Positions 1-6,964 are shown, numbered from the stretch's first letter. The stretch: 11,657 nt of DNA from an uncultured Ruminococcus sp. (GCA_945876405.1 CAMCOJ010000031.1:1-11657), one strand, 5' to 3'. Numbers and translations are program-made. Notes: a model not told the origin generated them from the sequence alone.

Positions 1-118
1 TCAAAATAAATTTGACTTTCACTATAATTATTTTATTTATATTGCCTTGCACATCAGATGACTGCCTTATCTCCGTGCAGATCGGCACCGGTAAACGCAA
101 TTTATTTATTGCGTTTAC
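1..118. repeat. Hairpin-core-hairpin intergenic repeat, copy 1 (cut by the window edge)
   Basis: Positions 1-97 align without gaps to 3161-3257 with 85 of 97 identical bases. Eight of the twelve differences fall in a short central stretch, 56-70. The copy ends in a perfect 10-bp hairpin (91-100 with 109-118, 8-nt loop). It begins inside another hairpin, of which only the loop, the right arm (11-20) and half the left arm are in the window. The core can form a stem: 43-46 with 84-87 and 48-52 with 75-79. It starts 4 nt after the serS stop codon. Read on the minus strand, the terminal hairpin has no following U-run, so it is not an obvious intrinsic terminator. It may sit in the leader of a gene beyond the left edge. 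Whether it is a mobile repeat or a regulatory element is unknown. Confidence 0.8.
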
Positions 119-122
119 TATT

Positions 123-1406
123 TTACTTTACCGGAACAAGCTTTTCCTTTCTCATATAAGGAACAAGAGCTTCAGGAATATTTACAGAGCCGTCAGCATT
201 AAGGTTGTTTTCAAGAAAAGCAATGAGCATTCTCGGAGGAGCAACAACTGTATTGTTGAGAGTGTGAGCAAAGTAATTGCCGTCAGCACCCTTTATACGT
301 ATTCCAAGTCTTCTTGCCTGAGCATCGCCGAGGTTTGAGCAGCTTCCAACTTCAAAGTACTTCTTCTGTCTTGGTGACCATGCTTCAACGTCGATTGACT
401 TCACCTTAAGGTCAGCAAGGTCGCCTGAGCAGCATTCGATTGTACGAACAGGAATATCAAGGCTTCTGAAAAGATCAACAGTATTTTTCCAGAGCTTTTC
501 AAACCATTCCCTGCTCTCTTCCGGCTTACAGACTACGATCATTTCCTGCTTTTCAAACTGGTGAATACGGTAAACGCCTCTTTCCTCAATACCGTGGGCA
601 CCTTTTTCCTTGCGGAAGCACGGTGAATAGCTTGTAAGTGTATAAGGAAGCTTTTCCTCCGGATTAATGGTATCGATGAACTTGCCTATCATTGAGTGTT
701 CACTTGTACCTATAAGGTAAAGGTCTTCGCCCTCAATCTTGTACATCATTGCGTCCATCTCAGCAAAACTCATAACGCCTGTTACAACGTTGCTTCTGAT
801 CATGAAAGGAGGTATGCAATAAGTAAATCCTCTGTCAATCATAAAATCTCTTGCATATGCAAGAACAGAAGAATGAAGTCTTGCAATATCACCCATAAGA
901 TAGTAGAAACCGTTTCCTGCAACCTTACCTGCACTGTCAAGATCAATACCGTCAAATCTTTCCATAATCTCTGTATGATAAGGAACTTCAAATTCAGGAA
1001 CAACCGGTTCACCAAACTTTTCTATCTCAACGTTTTCTGAGTCATCTTTACCAATCGGGACAGAAGGATCAATGATATTAGGAATAACCATCATTTTCTT
1101 TCTGAGATTTTCCTCAACTTCTTTTTCTTCAGCGTTAAGCGCTTCAAGACGGTCAGCCTGTGCCTTAACCTGAGCCTTTACATCTTCAGCTTCATCCTTC
1201 TTTCCCTGAGCCATAAGGCCGCCTATCTGCTTTGAAAGCTTGTTTCTGTTAGCTCTTAAAGCTTCAACCTCCTGCTTGATAGCACGGTTCTTCTTATCAA
1301 GTTCAATTACCTCGTCAACAAGCGGAAGCTTTTCGTCCTGAAACTTATTTTTAATATTCTGTTTTACAATATCAGGATTTTCTCTGACAAATTTAATATC
1401 CAGCAT
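123..1406 (-). CDS. serS: Seryl-tRNA synthetase, divergent archaeal-like subtype
   Basis: Cytoplasmic class II aminoacyl-tRNA synthetase that charges tRNA(Ser) with serine using ATP. The 427-residue length is normal. Residues about 1-105 form the tRNA-binding long coiled-coil arm, rich in Lys and Glu. The catalytic core follows: TSE at 234-236 (serine/ATP site), motif 2 with FRKE at 264-267 and R280-HQF, E288, and motif 3 with R392 and LEN near 398-400. The loop text differs from the usual bacterial form: HTLNNT replaces HTLNGS at 381-386, and GAHGIEERG replaces the usual GSAGRDTRG. Both changes recall archaeal-type enzymes or the 'SerS2' paralogues of some Clostridia. The ATG start has only a weak GA-rich ribosome site (AGAAAGAGAG). 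It lies 38 nt after parB with no terminator seen between them, so it is probably co-transcribed. There is no room for a T-box leader here. Confidence 0.95.
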   Translation of the reverse strand: MLDIKFVRENPDIVKQNIKNKFQDEKLPLVDEVIELDKKNRAIKQEVEALRANRNKLSKQIGGLMAQGKKDEAEDVKAQVKAQADRLEALNAEEKEVEENLRKKMMVIPNIIDPSVPIGKDDSENVEIEKFGEPVVPEFEVPYHTEIMERFDGIDLDSAGKVAGNGFYYLMGDIARLHSSVLAYARDFMIDRGFTYCIPPFMIRSNVVTGVMSFAEMDAMMYKIEGEDLYLIGTSEHSMIGKFIDTINPEEKLPYTLTSYSPCFRKEKGAHGIEERGVYRIHQFEKQEMIVVCKPEESREWFEKLWKNTVDLFRSLDIPVRTIECCSGDLADLKVKSIDVEAWSPRQKKYFEVGSCSNLGDAQARRLGIRIKGADGNYFAHTLNNTVVAPPRMLIAFLENNLNADGSVNIPEALVPYMRKEKLVPVK

Positions 1407-1444
1407 TATTATATACTCTCTTTCTGTAAAAAATTTTCAGTTAT

Positions 1445-2290
1445 TTATTTTGAAAGCTTGTCTGCCAGAAACAGCAGATCTGCCTTATCGTAAAATTCGA
1501 GAACAAGAGTTCCCTTGTCATTGCCCCTGTTCTTCACAGTTACTTTTCTTCCCAGACTCTCCTTAAGACTTATTTCCATCTCTCTGAAGTAACTGTCTGA
1601 CGGCTTTTCAGGCTCTTTCTTTTCCTTTTTGAGTGAAGCTGCTATACTTTCAAGAGCTCTTACCGTAAGTGTCCCCTCTGCAACCCTTGAAGCCAGATTT
1701 ATGACAAGATTTTCATCCTCTACGGAAAGAAGAACCTTGGCATGTCCGACTGAAACCAGACCTTCCTTAATAAGTTCAAGCACCTCATCAGGAAGTCCTA
1801 AAAGTCTTATGGAATTTGAAACAGCTGATCGTGAACGTCCGGTTATATGAGCTATACTCTCCTGTGTCATATTATACTTATCAGCAAGTTCCTTCAGCCC
1901 GGCTGCCTCTTCAACAGGATTGAGATTTTCACGCTGCAGATTTTCAACAAGGGCAATCTGCATCGCCTCAGAGTCTGTGAGATCCTTTATAATAACCGGT
2001 ACTTCCTCAACTGCCGCCTCTCTGGCCGCACGCCATCTTCTTTCACCGGCAACTATCTGATATGTACCCATGTACGGTCTTACCACAAGCGGCTGTATCA
2101 TTCCGTGGGTTTTTATCGAATCCGCAAGAGAAGCAATGGCATCATCGTCAAATGATTTTCTCGGCTGCAGTCTGTTAGGTTCAATCTCAGATGTTCTCAG
2201 AGTTCTCTTAACCTGAACTTCGGAAGAATTGTCACTGAAAAGTGATTCAAGTCCTCTTCCCAGTCCGCCTTTTTTAGGTGCCACGCACAT
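1445..2290 (-). CDS. parB: Chromosome partitioning protein ParB (Spo0J)
   Basis: CTP-dependent DNA clamp that loads at parS, spreads, and recruits SMC while stimulating the ParA ATPase. Counted from the ATG at 2290: an N-terminal KKGGLGRGL segment (6-14), which in the family contacts ParA; the CTP-binding box GERRWR at 82-87; ENLQREN at 118-124; and a helix-turn-helix around 142-166. A C-terminal dimerisation region ends the protein. The DNA-specificity positions read R154, S160, G165 and G182. R154 and G182 match the ParB (parS-reading) state, unlike Noc in this window. The start is uncertain: GTG 2293 abuts the AAAGGA site and is unlikely, ATG 2290 has 4-nt spacing, and GTG 2284 (protein MAPKKGG) fits family N-termini well. 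It lies 13 nt downstream of parA. Confidence 0.95.
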   Translation of the reverse strand: MCVAPKKGGLGRGLESLFSDNSSEVQVKRTLRTSEIEPNRLQPRKSFDDDAIASLADSIKTHGMIQPLVVRPYMGTYQIVAGERRWRAAREAAVEEVPVIIKDLTDSEAMQIALVENLQRENLNPVEEAAGLKELADKYNMTQESIAHITGRSRSAVSNSIRLLGLPDEVLELIKEGLVSVGHAKVLLSVEDENLVINLASRVAEGTLTVRALESIAASLKKEKKEPEKPSDSYFREMEISLKESLGRKVTVKNRGNDKGTLVLEFYDKADLLFLADKLSK

Positions 2291-2303
2291 CACTTCCTTT
2301 CAG

Positions 2304-3116
2304 TTACTTTTTCTTTTTTATACCTAATGAAAATTTCTTCTTCGGCTTTTCTTCATATTTTTCACCGAGAATTTCCATACCAAGACGGGCGTAGGCTTCA
2401 GCACCCTTTGAATTTTTATCGTAGTACATTACCGGCATTCCGTAGCTCGGTGCTTCGGAAAGGCGATCATTTCTCGGTATTGTAGTTTCAAAGACCTGAT
2501 TCGGAAAAGCTTTCTTTACTTCATTTACTACCTGGCCTGTTACATTAAGCCGAGGATCAAACATAGTAAATAAAAGCCCCTCTATCTCAAGGGATGGATT
2601 TTCGTTTGATTTTACATGACGTATTATCTGATCAAGCTGTGAAAGACCTTCAAGTGAGAAGAATTCGCACTGCAGAGGAATAATCACACTGTCAGCTGCC
2701 ACAAGTCCGTTCAGAGTCACAAGGCTGAGTGACGGCGGGCAGTCGATAAATATAAAATCATATTCGTGCCTGCATGACAAAATCTGCATCCTTAGTCTTC
2801 TTAGTCTTCCCTCAAGATCGACAATTTCTATCTCCGCACCTGCAAGTGCAGATGTTGAAGGAACTACGGAAACATTTTCGAATTCTGTATAAACAGCAGC
2901 CTCCTGAACACTTGCTCTTCCGATAAGCAGATCATAGGATGAAAACTTCACTGTTTTTTTCATTATACCGAATCCGCTGGTTACATTTCCCTGAGCATCA
3001 AGGTCTATGCAAAGCACCTTTCTGTCCCTGCTGCCGAGAAATGCGGCAAGATTTATTACAGTAGTTGATTTTCCTACTCCGCCTTTCTGATTGGCGACTG
3101 CAATTACCTTACCCAA
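2304..3116 (-). CDS. parA: Chromosome partitioning ATPase ParA (Soj)
   Basis: Deviant Walker-type ATPase that works with ParB in origin segregation; in Bacillus it also controls DnaA activity. The deviant Walker A motif KGGVGKST is at residues 11-18. CIDLDAQGN at 36-44 is the usual post-Walker segment, and IDCPPS is the Walker B-like motif. At 270 residues it is slightly longer than the roughly 253-residue Bacillus Soj because of a lysine-rich tail (KPKKKFSLGIKKKK). The start is TTG, supported by a strong GGAGG site with 7-nt spacing, and MGKVIAVANQKGG fits the family start exactly. It is followed closely by parB. Transcription most likely starts near 3280 and reads through the structured repeat at 3156-3280. 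The inverted repeat nearest the gene also carries TTGACG 17 nt from TTTATA, a possible second promoter. Confidence 0.96.
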   Translation of the reverse strand: MGKVIAVANQKGGVGKSTTVINLAAFLGSRDRKVLCIDLDAQGNVTSGFGIMKKTVKFSSYDLLIGRASVQEAAVYTEFENVSVVPSTSALAGAEIEIVDLEGRLRRLRMQILSCRHEYDFIFIDCPPSLSLVTLNGLVAADSVIIPLQCEFFSLEGLSQLDQIIRHVKSNENPSLEIEGLLFTMFDPRLNVTGQVVNEVKKAFPNQVFETTIPRNDRLSEAPSYGMPVMYYDKNSKGAEAYARLGMEILGEKYEEKPKKKFSLGIKKKK

Positions 3117-3155
3117 TCTGATTCCTCCTTCATTTTATAAAATAGGCTAATTATA

Positions 3156-3280
3156 GAACGTCAAAATAAATTTGACGTTCACTATAATTATTTTATTAAT
3201 ATTGCCTTGCACATCCGTTCCCTGCGGTCACTCCGTGCATATCGGCACCGGTGAACGAAAAAAATAATTTTTTCATTCAC
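3156..3280. repeat. Hairpin-core-hairpin intergenic repeat, copy 2 (parA leader)
   Basis: Complete 125-bp copy of the element at 1-118. Its left end is a perfect 10-bp inverted repeat (GAACGTCAAA at 3156-3165 with 3171-3180, 5-nt loop). Its right end is a 13-bp hairpin (3251-3263 with 3268-3280) with one mismatch that becomes a G-U pair in minus-strand RNA. Between them a core stem can form: TGCC 3203-3206 with GGCA 3244-3247, and TGCAC 3208-3212 with GTGCA 3235-3239. Relative to copy 1, pair A93-T116 becomes G3253-C3278 and pair C98-G111 becomes A3258-T3273. These are compensatory changes that preserve the stem. It fills most of the 266-nt noc-parA gap. Its function is unknown. Confidence 0.8.
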
Positions 3281-3286
3281 TATATC

Positions 3287-3315
3287 ATTATATCACAAAT
3301 CACATTTTGTGTAAA
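3287..3315 (-). promoter_or_regulatory. Predicted sigma-A promoter for parA-parB(-serS)
   Basis: On the minus strand TTTACA (3310-3315, 5 of 6 consensus) is followed after 17 nt by TATAAT (3287-3292, 6 of 6). The expected start, about 7 nt downstream, falls near 3280. That is the first base of the terminal hairpin of the repeat, so the parA mRNA would begin with a hairpin. It lies just beyond the noc terminator, which suits an independent parAB transcription unit. Confidence 0.75.
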
Positions 3316-3317
3316 GA

Positions 3318-3356
3318 AAAAATCCCTTATCAGATGAATTTCTGAAAGGGATTTTT
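3318..3356 (-). terminator. Intrinsic terminator after noc
   Basis: An inverted repeat pairs 3318-3328 (core TCCCTT) with 3346-3356 (core AAGGGA), extended by 3330-3334 with 3341-3345 across one bulged base, and has a 6-nt loop. On the minus strand it is followed by a T-rich run (TTTTTTCTTTAC), as expected for a Rho-independent terminator of noc. The U-run overlaps the -35 region of the parA promoter. Confidence 0.85.
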
Positions 3357-3363
3357 GATGAAA

Positions 3364-3379
3364 CGTTCCACGTGGAACA
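3364..3379. promoter_or_regulatory. parS: parS centromere site (ParB binding)
   Basis: The 16-mer CGTTCCACGTGGAACA contains a perfect 14-bp palindrome (3365-3378) and differs from the parS form TGTTCCACGTGGAACA only at the first base. ParB proteins of Firmicutes and many other bacteria load at such sites near the origin. It lies 3 nt after the noc stop codon and before the noc terminator, within about 1-2 kb of parB. It is the only CACGTG in the window with matching flanks. Confidence 0.92.
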
Positions 3380-3382
3380 TTT

Positions 3383-4195
3383 TTATTTTTCTATCGGGAT
3401 TCTTACTCTGTATTCAACAAAGTCATCGTACTGGATTTTGCAGGAGTCGGCGGAAATACCGGCGGCCTTCATGGTTTCCACGGCTTTGTTAATGGAATTT
3501 ACAAAGAGCCGGACATCCGCAAACACCTTGCTCCTCTTGCGATAACTCTCTTTTTCGCCGTTTTTGGCTATGTACTCTTCAATTATCTGTTCAGTCTTTT
3601 CAACATTCAGTTTTCCCTTTACAACACGGTTAATAATAAGAAGCCTGTCCTCCGGGGAACCGAGTTTGAGAAGAGCTCTGGCATGACGTTCGGTAAGGTT
3701 ATATCGGGTAATCACAAGACGTTCCTCATCGGAAAGTTTAAGAAGCCTTAGCTTGTTGGCAATTGTGCTCTGTGCCTTTCCCAGTTTTATTGCCGCGTCT
3801 TCCTGAGTCATACCGTAATAGTTTATAAGCTTTTCTATCGCTGCAGCCTCATCAAAAAAAGACAGATTCTGACGCTGAATATTCTCAACAAGTGCCAGTA
3901 TGGCTGAGTTTCTTTCGCTCACGTTCATTATAATGCACGGCACTGACTGCAGCTGAACAAGCTTGGCCGCTCTCAGTCTTCTTTCGCCCGCTATAATCTC
4001 ATAGTGGTCATCCGCTCTGCGAACTGTAAGCGGCTGAAGTATTCCATTCTGACGTATGCTCTCAGCCAGAGAAAATATATCTCCGTTTTCAAATTCCGTT
4101 CTCGGCTGATGAGGATTTGGAACAATATCCGCAACATCAATCTGGACTACCCTGTTAATCTGTTTCTCTTTTGTAAATCCTAAAAATGCACCCAT
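3383..4195 (-). CDS. noc: Nucleoid occlusion protein Noc (ParB paralogue)
   Basis: ParB-fold CTPase that binds chromosomal Noc sites and the membrane to keep the division septum off the nucleoid. Its 270 residues and its place between rsmG and parA match Bacillus noc. It shows the CTP box GERRLR at 70-75, ENIQRQN at 104-110, a helix-turn-helix around 129-153, and a C-terminal YDDFVEYRVRI segment resembling Bacillus Noc. The four published ParB-to-Noc specificity residues are all in the Noc state: Q142, K148, K153 and R170. The N-terminus MGAFLGFTKEK is short but could be the amphipathic membrane-targeting stretch (inference). ATG start with AAAGGAG at 8-nt spacing. It has its own predicted promoter and terminator. 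A second ParB is the alternative, but the specificity residues argue for Noc. Confidence 0.92.
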   Translation of the reverse strand: MGAFLGFTKEKQINRVVQIDVADIVPNPHQPRTEFENGDIFSLAESIRQNGILQPLTVRRADDHYEIIAGERRLRAAKLVQLQSVPCIIMNVSERNSAILALVENIQRQNLSFFDEAAAIEKLINYYGMTQEDAAIKLGKAQSTIANKLRLLKLSDEERLVITRYNLTERHARALLKLGSPEDRLLIINRVVKGKLNVEKTEQIIEEYIAKNGEKESYRKRSKVFADVRLFVNSINKAVETMKAAGISADSCKIQYDDFVEYRVRIPIEK

Positions 4196-4221
4196 GTTTT
4201 AAACTCCTTTAATTTTTTTAC

Positions 4222-4252
4222 AGTGAACATCAAAATATTTTTTTCGTTCACT
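4222..4252. repeat. Solo hairpin related to the intergenic repeat, in the noc leader
   Basis: AGTGAAC (4222-4228) pairs with GTTCACT (4246-4252), and a weak A/T inner stem closes the loop. The sequence GTTCACTATAAT followed by an ATTTTA run matches that beside the left hairpin of the long repeats (3178-3189 in copy 2). It lies between the predicted noc promoter and the noc start codon, so it would be in the noc 5' leader. It could be a remnant of the repeat, or an operator-like palindrome shared by noc and parA. Confidence 0.55.
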
Positions 4253-4283
4253 ATAATATTTTAGCAAAAACTTCCTTGTCTGT

Positions 4284-4312
4284 ATTATAACCCTTAAAGG
4301 AAATAATTTCCA
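4284..4312 (-). promoter_or_regulatory. Predicted promoter for noc
   Basis: On the minus strand TGGAAA (4307-4312, 4 of 6 consensus) is followed after 17 nt by TATAAT (4284-4289, perfect). The -35 overlaps the palindrome GGAAATAATTTCC (4299-4311). It is placed just after the rsmG terminator and about 90 nt before the noc start codon. A weaker alternative, CAGACA 18 nt from TATTAT (4253-4258), would start inside the leader hairpin. Confidence 0.6.
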
Positions 4313-4334
4313 TAAAAATATTTCAGCTTAAAAC

Positions 4335-4374
4335 ACTGTAAAAATACAAAAGCCGCTGAAATTACAGCGGCTTT
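4335..4374 (-). terminator. Intrinsic terminator overlapping the rsmG 3' end
   Basis: A perfect 10-bp G/C-rich stem (AAAGCCGCTG at 4349-4358 with 4365-4374, 6-nt loop AAATTA) is followed on the minus strand by TGTATTTTTAC. The upstream arm encodes the last residues of RsmG and the loop holds its stop codon. It closes the rpmH-to-rsmG region and separates it from noc. Confidence 0.9.
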
Positions 4375-5066
4375 GACTTTATCTTCCCTGATGCACGGGG
4401 ATATTTTGACGAAACAGAGGAGATTTTTTTTACTGTTACGATTCTTCTCTGCTCCCCGTTAAGAGTGTACTGTATATCATTTGCAGGACTGCCTCCGAGA
4501 ATCTTTACTGCATTTGCTGCAGCACCTATATCCTCTGAAGGTCCCTTCATCGCACAGAATACTCCGCCTTTTTTCACAAAAGGCATACAGTATTCGCAGA
4601 GTACAGGCATTGCTGAAACAGCTCTTGCTGTCGCAATGTCATATTTTTCACGGTATTCTTCCTTTCTGGCAAGAAGCTCAGCACGCTCATGTATGCATTC
4701 GGCATCCACTGAAATTTTTTCGCAGAGTTCCGAAAGAAATTTTATACGCTTGTTAAGTCCGTCGAGAAGGGTTATTTTTATGCCCGGTCTGTATATTTTT
4801 ACAGGCAGAAGCGGAAATCCCGCTCCCGTTCCTACATCTATAGCCTTCATTCCGTCTTCAAAGTTTACAAATCTTGTTATGGAAATGCTGTCAGCAAAAT
4901 GCTTTATAAGGATTTCCTCCGGCTCAGTTATTGCAGTAAGATTCATGACCTTGTTCGTTTCAACAAGAAATTCTGCATATATATCGAGTTTTTCATAAAC
5001 CTCTTTTGTAAGTTCAAGTTCATTTTCCTCAAATATTCTTTTACAGAAGCTGTATTCAGGCAGCAT
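4362..5066 (-). CDS. rsmG: 16S rRNA (guanine-N7) methyltransferase RsmG
   Basis: SAM-dependent enzyme that methylates N7 of a guanine in the 530 loop of 16S rRNA (G527 in E. coli). Its 234 residues match the family. Visible motifs are NLT at 42-44, the SAM-binding loop DVGTGAGFP at 77-85, LLDGLNKRIKFL at 100-111, and TARAVSAMPVL in the second half. It ends in a basic tail (SGKIKSKPL). The ATG start has an AGGAGG site at 5-nt spacing that lies inside the end of mnmG. Only 2 nt separate the mnmG stop from this ATG, so translation is probably coupled. The rsmG name rests on both sequence and the fixed mnmG-rsmG-noc order. Confidence 0.96.
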   Translation of the reverse strand: MLPEYSFCKRIFEENELELTKEVYEKLDIYAEFLVETNKVMNLTAITEPEEILIKHFADSISITRFVNFEDGMKAIDVGTGAGFPLLPVKIYRPGIKITLLDGLNKRIKFLSELCEKISVDAECIHERAELLARKEEYREKYDIATARAVSAMPVLCEYCMPFVKKGGVFCAMKGPSEDIGAAANAVKILGGSPANDIQYTLNGEQRRIVTVKKISSVSSKYPRASGKIKSKPL

Positions 5067-5068
5067 AT

Positions 5069-6949
5069 TTACCTCCTTCTGCTGTTCTGTTCAAGCCAGA
5101 TAAGCAGCACTGAAATGTCCGCCGGGGAAACACCGGAAATTCTCGAAGCATGACCTATGCTGAACGGTCTGAACTTTGAAAGTTTCTCCACGGCCTCAAG
5201 TCTGAGACCTTTTATTTCCTTATAATCAATATCCTCAGGAAGAAGCTTGTTGTTGAGCTTTCTCATCTGTTCTACCTGAGCGATCTGTTTCTGAATATAT
5301 CCGTCATACTTAATCTTTAGATCAACCTGTTCACATACCTCAAAGTCAAGCTCCGGTCTGTTTTTATCGAATTTTTCAAGCATGAAATAATTAAGCTGAG
5401 GTCTTCTCATAAGGTCTACCAGTTTGCATCCCGTTGTCATTGCCGTTGTACCGTTTTCCTCAAGGAATCTGTTGAGTTCGGCATCAGGTGCAATATTAAG
5501 TGTACTTACACGGTTAAATTCCTCTTCAATCTGTTTCTGCTTAACGATAAGCTTTTCATATCTCTCATCGCTTATAAGGCCGATCTTATGTCCGACAGGT
5601 GTGAGTCTCTGATCACAGTTGTCCTGTCTTAAAAGAAGTCTGTACTCACTCCTTGAAGTCATCATTCTGTACGGATCGTCACAGCCCTTTGTTACAAGGT
5701 CATCTATAAGCGTACCTGTGTACGAACTTGCTCTGTCGAGTATAAGAGGTTCTCTGTTCTGTATCTTAAGAGCTGCGTTTATACCTGCAACAAGACCCTG
5801 TGCAGCAGCCTCCTCGTAACCGCTAGTTCCGTTGAACTGACCCGCACCGTAAAGTCCGCTTAAGTTTTTGAATTCAAGTGTCGGAAGAAGTTCCGTAGGA
5901 TCACAGCAGTCATATTCTATGGCATATGCCGGACGCATAATCTCAACATTCTCAAGGCCTTTTATAGTTCTTAAAAATGCAAGCTGAACATCCTCCGGAA
6001 GAGATGAAGACATTCCCTGAAGATAGTATTCGTCAGTATCAAGTCCCATCGGTTCAATAAAGAGCTGATGTCTTTCTTTGTCAGCAAATCTGACTATCTT
6101 GTCCTCTATCGACGGACAGTATCTCGGTCCCACACCTTCTATTCTTCCGCCGTAGAGAGGTGAACGGTGAAGGTTTTCCTTTATTACTTTATGTGTTTCA
6201 GCATTTGTGTAGGAAATATAGCAGCTGACCTGATTTTTAAGACCTTCCCTGTCAGTTTCAAATGAAAACGGAGTAATATCTTCGTCTCCGTCCTGTCTTT
6301 CAAGAACATCGAAGTTGATACTTCTTTTGTGAACACGGCACGGTGTTCCTGTCTTGAATCTTCTGAGTGTTATTCCGTTCTCCGCAAGTGAACTGCTTAA
6401 ACTCAGAGGTGCTATCGTAGCATCCGGACCTCCTGTATATGAAGCTTCACCTACATGAATCTTTCCTCTGAGATAGGTACCTGTGGCAATAATTACAGCC
6501 TTTGCACTGTAAACTGCTCCGAGAGAGGTTCTGATTCCCTTTATCTCACCGTTTTCCGTTATAATTGCTGCAACCTCAGCCTGCTTGATATCAAGATTCT
6601 TTTCAGACTCACAGACACTCTTCATATATGTGTGAAAAAGCCTTCTGTCTGCCTGCACTCTCAGACTGTGCACTGCCGGACCACGTCCTCTGTTAAGCAT
6701 CCTGCTCTGAATAAAGCATTTGTCAGCAGCTCTTCCCATCTCACCGCCGAGGGCATCTATTTCACGTACAAGGTGTCCCTTTGCTGTACCGCCGATTGAA
6801 GGATTGCACGGCATATTGCTTATCGCATCAAGCGATATCGTAAAGAGGGCAGCTGAACAGCCGAGTCTTGCACAGGCAAGAGCAGCTTCAACACCGGCAT
6901 GTCCTGCTCCTACAACGATAACATCATAGCTTCCCATTACATATTCCAT
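5069..6949 (-). CDS. mnmG: tRNA uridine-5-carboxymethylaminomethyl modification enzyme MnmG (GidA)
   Basis: FAD-dependent partner of MnmE that builds the cmnm5/nm5 group on the wobble uridine of certain tRNAs. The 626-residue length is typical. It shows the dinucleotide-binding motif GAGHAG at 14-19, [11 protein letters not shown] at 49-59, [12 protein letters not shown] at 157-168, and the conserved cysteines C243 (SCYISYTN) and C278 ([10 protein letters not shown]). The family KTGTPPR motif reads KTGTPCR at 199-205. The C-terminal tRNA-binding helical domain is complete, ending near [23 protein letters not shown] 6949 has an AAAGGAAAA site at about 8-nt spacing. ATG four codons later ([12 protein letters not shown]) is an alternative. 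It lies 15 nt after mnmE, the usual partnership. Confidence 0.97.
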   Translation of the reverse strand: MEYVMGSYDVIVVGAGHAGVEAALACARLGCSAALFTISLDAISNMPCNPSIGGTAKGHLVREIDALGGEMGRAADKCFIQSRMLNRGRGPAVHSLRVQADRRLFHTYMKSVCESEKNLDIKQAEVAAIITENGEIKGIRTSLGAVYSAKAVIIATGTYLRGKIHVGEASYTGGPDATIAPLSLSSSLAENGITLRRFKTGTPCRVHKRSINFDVLERQDGDEDITPFSFETDREGLKNQVSCYISYTNAETHKVIKENLHRSPLYGGRIEGVGPRYCPSIEDKIVRFADKERHQLFIEPMGLDTDEYYLQGMSSSLPEDVQLAFLRTIKGLENVEIMRPAYAIEYDCCDPTELLPTLEFKNLSGLYGAGQFNGTSGYEEAAAQGLVAGINAALKIQNREPLILDRASSYTGTLIDDLVTKGCDDPYRMMTSRSEYRLLLRQDNCDQRLTPVGHKIGLISDERYEKLIVKQKQIEEEFNRVSTLNIAPDAELNRFLEENGTTAMTTGCKLVDLMRRPQLNYFMLEKFDKNRPELDFEVCEQVDLKIKYDGYIQKQIAQVEQMRKLNNKLLPEDIDYKEIKGLRLEAVEKLSKFRPFSIGHASRISGVSPADISVLLIWLEQNSRRR

Positions 6950-6964
6950 GAAAATTTTCCTTTC

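Noticed and set aside
91..118. Hairpin after serS considered as an intrinsic terminator
   Set aside because: On the minus strand the stem is followed by CGGTGCC, not a U-run; it belongs to the repeat element.
1407..1444. Possible T-box or terminator ahead of serS
   Set aside because: Only 38 nt separate parB and serS, too short for a T-box, and the small CTG/CAG pairing has no G/C-rich stem.
4465..4998. Long plus-strand open frame opposite rsmG, and similar ones elsewhere
   Set aside because: These frames run antisense to well-recognised genes, match no family I know, and lack good ribosome sites.
6331..6348. Inverted repeat GAACAC...GTGTTC resembling a binding site
   Set aside because: It lies inside mnmG codons for the KTGTPCR region and its central bases mismatch; chance is the simplest explanation.
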